Of a stretch of 12,892 nucleotides of DNA, positions 8,578 to 12,892 are shown piece after piece (within the stretch, counting starts at the first letter, position 1; every line of letters starts with the position of its first letter). The stretch is from an uncultured Clostridia bacterium (GTDB lineage: Bacteria; Bacillota; Clostridia; TANB77; CAG-508), in the NCBI GenBank assembly GCA_934167365.1, contig CAKPKU010000045.1, forward strand, positions 1-12,892, given 5' to 3'. The notes under the pieces were generated by a model. It saw only the letters and a program-made list of their open reading frames with translations. It ran no database searches and was not told where the DNA came from. Made by a program: the position numbers and the translations under genes.

Positions 8578-8636
8578 GAACTAAATTATTTACATGAACT
8601 AAACTATTTAGATTTTTTTATGAATTAAGTTACTTA
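8578..8636 (-). promoter_or_regulatory. Three direct repeats with palindromic cores upstream of the 2737-residue gene
   Basis: GAACTAAATTATTTA (8578-8592), GAACTAAACTATTTA (8596-8610; 14/15 match) and GAATTAAGTTACTTA (8622-8636; 12/15 match). The last 11 bases of the first and third copies are perfect odd palindromes (TAAATTATTTA and TAAGTTACTTA), and the second has one mismatched pair. They lie about 60-117 bases before the start codon. This looks like an operator array; I find no convincing -35/-10 pair here, so the promoter itself is not placed. Confidence 0.4.
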
Positions 8637-8653
8637 CTTTTCTTTATTAAAAG

Positions 8654-8686
8654 ACCTTATTTTAGCAATGTCCTTAAAAATAAGGT
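8654..8686 (-). other. Second hairpin overlapping the terminator arm
   Basis: ACCTTATTTT (8654-8663) and AAAATAAGGT (8677-8686) form a perfect 10-bp inverted repeat with a 13-base loop. The 8677-8686 arm also takes part in the extended terminator stem, so the two structures compete for the same bases. Function unknown. Confidence 0.5.
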
Positions 8687-8740
8687 AGTACTTTAAAAGA
8701 TTAAAATACAATCAAAATTTAAAGGTACTACCTATTTTTT
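8683..8740 (-). terminator. Probable intrinsic terminator after the upstream surface-protein gene
   Basis: AGGTAGTACTTTAAA (8683-8697) pairs with TTTAAAGGTACTACCT (8718-8733) with one bulged base and a 20-base loop, directly beyond the TAA (8741-8739). On the minus strand the stem is followed by TATTTTTA, a modest U-tract, and A/T pairing can extend the stem to about 22 bp. The stem has few G-C pairs, so some read-through into the downstream gene is plausible. Confidence 0.65.
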
Positions 8741-11700
8741 ATAAAACTCTTCTTTTTATTATATTAATACCTGTTCCAATTATTGTTATAACAGCTAATG
8801 CTAAACATGCATATTCGATAAACTCAGAACCTGTTTTTATTGTTAGCATTACTGGTGCATCATCTATATCATCTTCTCCTGGTACTTTGTTATTTGGTGT
8901 TGAATCTATATCTGGTGTTCCATAATTATTATGATCTTTGCTTATTTCTGCTGTATTTATCATTACACCCATATTTGACTCACTGTTTACCCATGTTAAT
9001 AATATTTCTACTTCTGCACTTTCTCCTGGCTCTAATGTTGTTCCTGCTAATTTATTTGTTACTACTTTTCCATCTTCTTCTCTCCAATCTGGATTATCTT
9101 CTTGTACGAATTTTAATCCATTTGGTATATAATCTGAAATTTCCGTAGCTTCTCCTGCTATTTTTCCTTCATTCGTTATTTTTATTGAGTATCTAAATTT
9201 CACTGTTACATCACTTAATTTACTTTTCTTTAAATCAACTTTTACTACTTCTTCTGGATCATCTTCTGCTTTATGTCCTGTTTCAACAACTGTTGTTTTT
9301 CCACTCTCTGTTACTATTGCTTGTGTTACCCACTTTCTTAACGCTAAATCAAAATACAATACTTTTATATGCTCTACATCCTCATCATCTTCATTTTTCC
9401 ACTCATTTGGTGTTGAGTCTCTATCTTTTACTTGTTCTCCCTTTGAGTTTGTTTCTTCTGATATTTGAGCATAGTTTGTTATTATCTTATCTGATGTATT
9501 TGACATTGATACTTTAAATTGTACTTTTACATCTCTATAATCTAAATCTGCCATTGTATCTGGATCAAATGCTTTAATTAAATTCTTTTCTTCTTCATCT
9601 TTTGCTAAATAATTTGTTACTATATATTTTGCTTTTGATATATCTTCTACTTCATTATCATTTTCATCTACTAATTTCCATCCGTATGTGGCATTTACAC
9701 TTCCATCACCCTTTGTATATTGTACAAATTCTAGTCCTTGTGGTATATCATCTTTTATTAAACTTGCATATGCATCTTGTGGTCCTTCATTATAAACTCT
9801 TATTGTGTATGTTACTATATCTGTTGTATGTACTAATACAGGATCTTTTGTATGTTCATATTTTGCTGTTGTTTTTGTTTTATCTATTAATGGTGTTGTA
9901 TCAACATCTGGTATTCTTGTTGTTATTTCTTTTTCATTTCCTGTTGCTCCATCTTTTACTCCTGTTATAAATTTACGTAATGATAAGTCATATATATTTG
10001 AATCATTTCCAACTTTTATTAATGTTTCTATATCATTTATATCATAATTGTCTTTTTTAACTACTGCTTCTATTGGATTTTCTATTTTACTATATCCTTC
10101 TGGTGATTCAGTTTCTACTATATAATATGTTGTTTGTACTTTTGTCCAATCATATTTATATACAGGTTGTCCATATATTGTTTCTCCTGTTTTATATTCA
10201 ACCTTTTTCATTGCATCTTCTCCAAATTCTAATCCTTCGAATACTGCAATTCCTTTTTCATTAGTTATTTTTTCTATATCATTTCCATCTGCATCTTTTA
10301 CAAATATTCCATTTTTCGCATTATCTTCAGTTGTTGCAATTTTGAATTTAGCTCCTGATAGTGCTTTTCCTGTTTTATTGTCATATTTATATAATCCTAC
10401 TCCTCCTGTATGTACTTCTGGAGTTTCTGTATCTTTAGAAACATCATTTCCGTTATTGTCTCCGTAGGTTAATGTTGCTTTATTTGATACAGATTGATTT
10501 ATAGCTTTTATATGTCCATCTTCGTCTTTTGCAAATGTTGTGTTAAATCTTATTTCTACTATACTTCCTTCTGTTAAATCTCTTCCTGCCGTAAAGTTTC
10601 CTTCTATAAATGATATTTTTAGTGTTTTTGTTTGTTCATCGTAATTTACTTTATAATCTATATCTTTTGTTAATTCTTTTACTTTTTCTAATGTTTCACC
10701 ATTTAATAATGATACCTTTACTGTTTCTTCTCCTGAAAATTCCAATCTATCATCTATTTTGTCTGTTAATATATATTTTCCATACTTGCTTATTCCACTT
10801 GGTATTCTACTTGTTATAACCCAATCATGTATTGTACTTTCAATTTCTTCCTTGTTTTTATACACTGCTCCTGTAATTTCGTCGTAATATCCTGAATCTT
10901 GATTATATACTTCTTTTACTCCTTTATGTGGTCCTTCTGGTGTATTTTCGGCTTCTACTAGTATTTTTCCTTCTTCTACACTAACTTTTTTAGCATTTTG
11001 AAGTGTTGTTATTTCTTTTGGCTCTAATATGTATGATTTTTTATCTTCACTTAATTTTGATTTTACCTCAAATGTTATTGGACTATTTATTCCTTCATAT
11101 CCTTGTGGAACTGCAGTTTCCTTTATTGTTATAGTGTAAGTTTTATTTGCACTATCAATTTTTATTCCGCTTATTTTTTCTGTAAAGTAGCCATCATCTC
11201 CTGTTACATATTTTTTTGCTGTATCGGCTAGCTCTTTTCCATTTTCGTCTTTTATTGATATTGTAAATTCTGCGCCTTTTAATGGTATTGTTGTATTTTT
11301 AACGTATTTTATTAGGTCCATATTGAAATTTCCTGTTACTAATGGATTTTCTACCGTTATAGTTATTGTACTTCCATTTAATTCTGCTACTACATTTAGC
11401 TCTTTTCCATCTACTGTTATTTTTGCAGTTGATTTTGTTTCACTGTTCTTTGTTACATTTGCTCCTTGAATTTGTAAGTCTATTCCACTTACTGAATTTG
11501 TTATTGTACTTCCATCACTACTTGTTTCTGATTTTTTGTTTACTGTTAATATAATATCTTGTGTTATTCCTATATAATATCCACTATTGTCTCCAATATC
11601 ATATTCTCTCAATGTATATACATCTGGAGTTGATACATTGTCTGCATTTATTGTTACTGCATCTATAATATCTACTGGCTTTTCCGCATCTGTTATTAAT

Positions 11701-12892
11701 GGATCTTGTTCTGTATTTAACTCAACTTCTGATGCTCCGTTTATTATTGCTTTTGTTGTGAATTTTACTCCTCCTAATTTCTTTCCATCAGTTCCCTTTT
11801 TAATAAGTTTTACACTGTATTCGCCTTCTTTTTTTACAGTTGGATTTTCAACAGTTAAAGTTATTGTATCATTTATTAATTCAGCTGTTACTTGAACTTC
11901 TTCTCCATTTATTATTGTTGTTGCGGTTGATTTTGTTTCACTATTTTTTTCTACATTTATTCCATCTATTGATAGCTCTATTCCACTTACGGAATTTGTT
12001 ATTGTACTTCCGTCACTACTTATTTCTGACTTTTTGTTTACTGTTAATATAATATCTTGCGTTATTCCTATATAATAGCCACTATTATTACCTATATCTA
12101 TTTCCTTAAATGTATATTTATCTGGTGTTGATATATTATTTGTATCTATTTTTACTGGATTTCCTACGGATACCGCTGTCATTTCAGTTACTAATGGTCT
12201 CTCACTTGTATATAAATCTACCTCTGGTGTTCCATTTATTACTGCCTTTGTTGTAAATTTTACTCCTGCTAATGGTGTACCATCTGTTACTGTTTTTATA
12301 AGTTTTACATTATATTTTCCATTTTCTGTTACCTCTGGATTTTCTACTGTTAATGTTATTATATTATTTTCTAGTGTTGCTGTTACTTTTGATCCATTAC
12401 TTAATGTTATACTTGAGCTTGTTCCATTATTTGTTGCTGTTTCTCCTTCTATTGATAATTCTATTCCACTTACCTTATTTGTTATTGTACTTCCGTCAGT
12501 ACTTGTTTCTGATGTTTTATTTACTTTTAGTACTATATTTTTATTTATTCCTATGAAATATCCTTTATTATCTCCAATGTCATATTCTTTTAATGTATAT
12601 ACATCTGCTGTTTGTACGTGATCTGTATCTATTGTTACTGTATTTCCAATATCTACTAATTTTCCACTATCTGTTATTAATGGATTTTGTTCAGTATTTA
12701 AATCAACTTCTGATGCTCCATTTATTACTGCTTTTGCTGTGAATTTTACTCCTCCTAATTGTATTCCACTTGTTGACTTCTTTACTAACTTTACATTATA
12801 TACTCCACTTTTTACTATTTCCTTATTTGGAACTTTTACATTTATTGTGGCATCTACTTGATCTGTACTTACACACTCATTTGTTGTTGTAC
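8739..12892 (-). CDS. Surface protein with tandem isopeptide-type repeats, fimbrial D2 and DUF11-like domains (N-terminus beyond window)
   Basis: The frame ending at the TAA (8741-8739) stays open to the window edge, so 1383 residues are visible and the start is outside. The first in-frame ATG (12182) falls inside a repeat and is not the start. Visible domains, numbered from the first full codon: three tandem repeats (30-191, 192-356, 357-520); a canonical SpaA domain (521 to about 655, ETAVPQGY, closing Asn in ENTP); a fimbrial isopeptide D2-type domain (about 665-815, DWVITSRIPSG, YILTD, SNKATLTY); another SpaA domain (about 828-965, SGAKFKI, ETESPEGY); DUF11-like repeats at 967 (YDLSLRKF) and 1180 (FDLALRKW); and a C-terminal IKTG, hydrophobic segment and KRR tail. 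SpaA and D2 families form beta-sandwich domains, often with Lys-Asn isopeptide bonds, in pilins and wall adhesins. I infer a long stress-resistant surface fibre or adhesin. Its last ~220 residues are clearly homologous to those of the downstream gene. Confidence 0.92.
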   Translation of the reverse strand, partial: TTTNECVSTDQVDATINVKVPNKEIVKSGVYNVKLVKKSTSGIQLGGVKFTAKAVINGASEVDLNTEQNPLITDSGKLVDIGNTVTIDTDHVQTADVYTLKEYDIGDNKGYFIGINKNIVLKVNKTSETSTDGSTITNKVSGIELSIEGETATNNGTSSSITLSNGSKVTATLENNIITLTVENPEVTENGKYNVKLIKTVTDGTPLAGVKFTTKAVINGTPEVDLYTSERPLVTEMTAVSVGNPVKIDTNNISTPDKYTFKEIDIGNNSGYYIGITQDIILTVNKKSEISSDGSTITNSVSGIELSIDGINVEKNSETKSTATTIINGEEVQVTAELINDTITLTVENPTVKKEGEYSVKLIKKGTDGKKLGGVKFTTKAIINGASEVELNTEQDPLITDAEKPVDIIDAVTINADNVSTPDVYTLREYDIGDNSGYYIGITQDIILTVNKKSETSSDGSTITNSVSGIDLQIQGANVTKNSETKSTAKITVDGKELNVVAELNGSTITITVENPLVTGNFNMDLIKYVKNTTIPLKGAEFTISIKDENGKELADTAKKYVTGDDGYFTEKISGIKIDSANKTYTITIKETAVPQGYEGINSPITFEVKSKLSEDKKSYILEPKEITTLQNAKKVSVEEGKILVEAENTPEGPHKGVKEVYNQDSGYYDEITGAVYKNKEEIESTIHDWVITSRIPSGISKYGKYILTDKIDDRLEFSGEETVKVSLLNGETLEKVKELTKDIDYKVNYDEQTKTLKISFIEGNFTAGRDLTEGSIVEIRFNTTFAKDEDGHIKAINQSVSNKATLTYGDNNGNDVSKDTETPEVHTGGVGLYKYDNKTGKALSGAKFKIATTEDNAKNGIFVKDADGNDIEKITNEKGIAVFEGLEFGEDAMKKVEYKTGETIYGQPVYKYDWTKVQTTYYIVETESPEGYSKIENPIEAVVKKDNYDINDIETLIKVGNDSNIYDLSLRKFITGVKDGATGNEKEITTRIPDVDTTPLIDKTKTTAKYEHTKDPVLVHTTDIVTYTIRVYNEGPQDAYASLIKDDIPQGLEFVQYTKGDGSVNATYGWKLVDENDNEVEDISKAKYIVTNYLAKDEEEKNLIKAFDPDTMADLDYRDVKVQFKVSMSNTSDKIITNYAQISEETNSKGEQVKDRDSTPNEWKNEDDEDVEHIKVLYFDLALRKWVTQAIVTESGKTTVVETGHKAEDDPEEVVKVDLKKSKLSDVTVKFRYSIKITNEGKIAGEATEISDYIPNGLKFVQEDNPDWREEDGKVVTNKLAGTTLEPGESAEVEILLTWVNSESNMGVMINTAEISKDHNNYGTPDIDSTPNNKVPGEDDIDDAPVMLTIKTGSEFIEYACLALAVITIIGTGINIIKRRVL
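8742..8846 (-). other. C-terminal sorting-like signal with IKTG motif (upstream surface protein)
   Basis: The last 35 residues read LTIKTG, SEFIEY, a hydrophobic stretch and KRRVL. The alignment with the C-terminus of the neighbouring protein is gapless: KTGS, an acidic residue, FI, one residue, Y, and again exactly 29 residues after the Gly. Conservation of the KTGS block while the hydrophobic part has diverged suggests that the motif itself is under selection. Confidence 0.65.
11331..11822 (-). repeat. Tandem isopeptide-type repeat C (164 aa)
   Basis: Visible residues 357-520, starting EYSVKLIKKGTDG and ending TVENP. Predicted triad Lys364, Glu429 (TLREYDIG) and Asn515. The closing ENP leads directly into the canonical SpaA domain (NMDLIKYVK), so the boundary matches that between the other copies. 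Confidence 0.88.
11823..12317 (-). repeat. Tandem isopeptide-type repeat B (165 aa)
   Basis: Visible residues 192-356, starting KYNVKLIKTVTDG and ending TVENP. Predicted triad Lys199, Glu263 (TFKEIDIG) and Asn349. It shares long identical protein stretches with repeat C, including GYYIGITQDIILTVNKKSE and SSDGSTITNSVSGI. The in-frame ATG at 12182 lies in its middle. Confidence 0.88.
12318..12803 (-). repeat. Tandem isopeptide-type repeat A (162 aa)
   Basis: First complete repeat of the upstream protein, visible residues 30-191. It starts YNVKLVKKSTSG and ends TVENP. By comparison with SpaA/CnaB domains the predicted triad is Lys37 (first strand), Glu102 (TLKEYDIG) and Asn184 (VENP). It is the most diverged of the three copies, for example GYFIGINKNIVLKV where the others have GYYIGITQDIILTV. 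Confidence 0.85.

Noticed and set aside
309..8846. Canonical LPXTG signals or pilin YPKN motif
   Set aside because: I searched both proteins by eye and found neither; the C-terminal motif is (V/I)KTG, so calling these classical pilins is not supported.
9602..9970. Plus-strand Leu/His-rich open frames across both genes
   Set aside because: They are antisense shadows of the large minus-strand frames: biased composition, no ribosome binding sites, no recognisable domains.
8739..12182. Treating the ATG at 12182 as the start of the upstream gene
   Set aside because: The same frame is open to the window edge and encodes an obvious earlier repeat; the ATG lies mid-repeat and the coding homology continues through it.
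11331..12803. Repeats as a CRISPR array or mobile element
   Set aside because: The repeat unit is about 490 bases, in frame and coding, with diverged protein-level conservation; there are no short repeats with unique spacers, no transposase and no terminal inverted repeats.

Overview
The window is strongly AT-rich and holds two very large secreted, surface-anchored proteins, both read from the minus strand. The low G+C, the A/T-ending codons, AGGAG-type ribosome binding and the pilin-like (SpaA/CnaB) repeats point to a low-G+C Firmicute, most likely a Clostridia-type host-associated bacterium. That assignment is inference; there is no rRNA or housekeeping gene to fix the taxon.

Layout along the minus strand, which is the direction of transcription: (1) 12892-8739, a multidomain surface protein whose N-terminus lies outside the window (1383 residues visible). 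It has three near-identical ~165-residue isopeptide-type repeats, a canonical SpaA domain, a fimbrial D2-type domain, another SpaA domain, two DUF11-like repeats and a C-terminal sorting-like signal. (2) 8738-8520, an intergenic region with two overlapping hairpins, three 15-bp direct repeats with palindromic cores and a good Shine-Dalgarno. (3) 8519-306, a complete 2737-residue protein. It has an N-terminal signal or anchor segment, a ~950-residue unassigned head with most of the protein's cysteines, seven SpaA/CnaB-like modules, a MucBP-like module, three DUF11-like repeats and the same kind of C-terminal signal. (4) 303-258, a strong intrinsic terminator. (5) 257-1, AT-rich DNA without a supportable gene.

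The two proteins are tandem paralogues. Both carry (V/I)KTG, a hydrophobic segment and a short basic tail, with exactly 29 residues after the TG; this is the topology of an LPXTG sorting signal without the LP. The most interesting point is in the larger protein. Four consecutive modules alternate between an intact Lys/Glu/Asn isopeptide triad (modules 1 and 3) and simultaneous loss of all three residues (modules 2 and 4). The coordinated loss supports the triad assignment and suggests a fibre that alternates covalently locked and unlocked segments. The visible N-terminal edge of the second protein resembles the end of module 4, so the alternating block may continue there.
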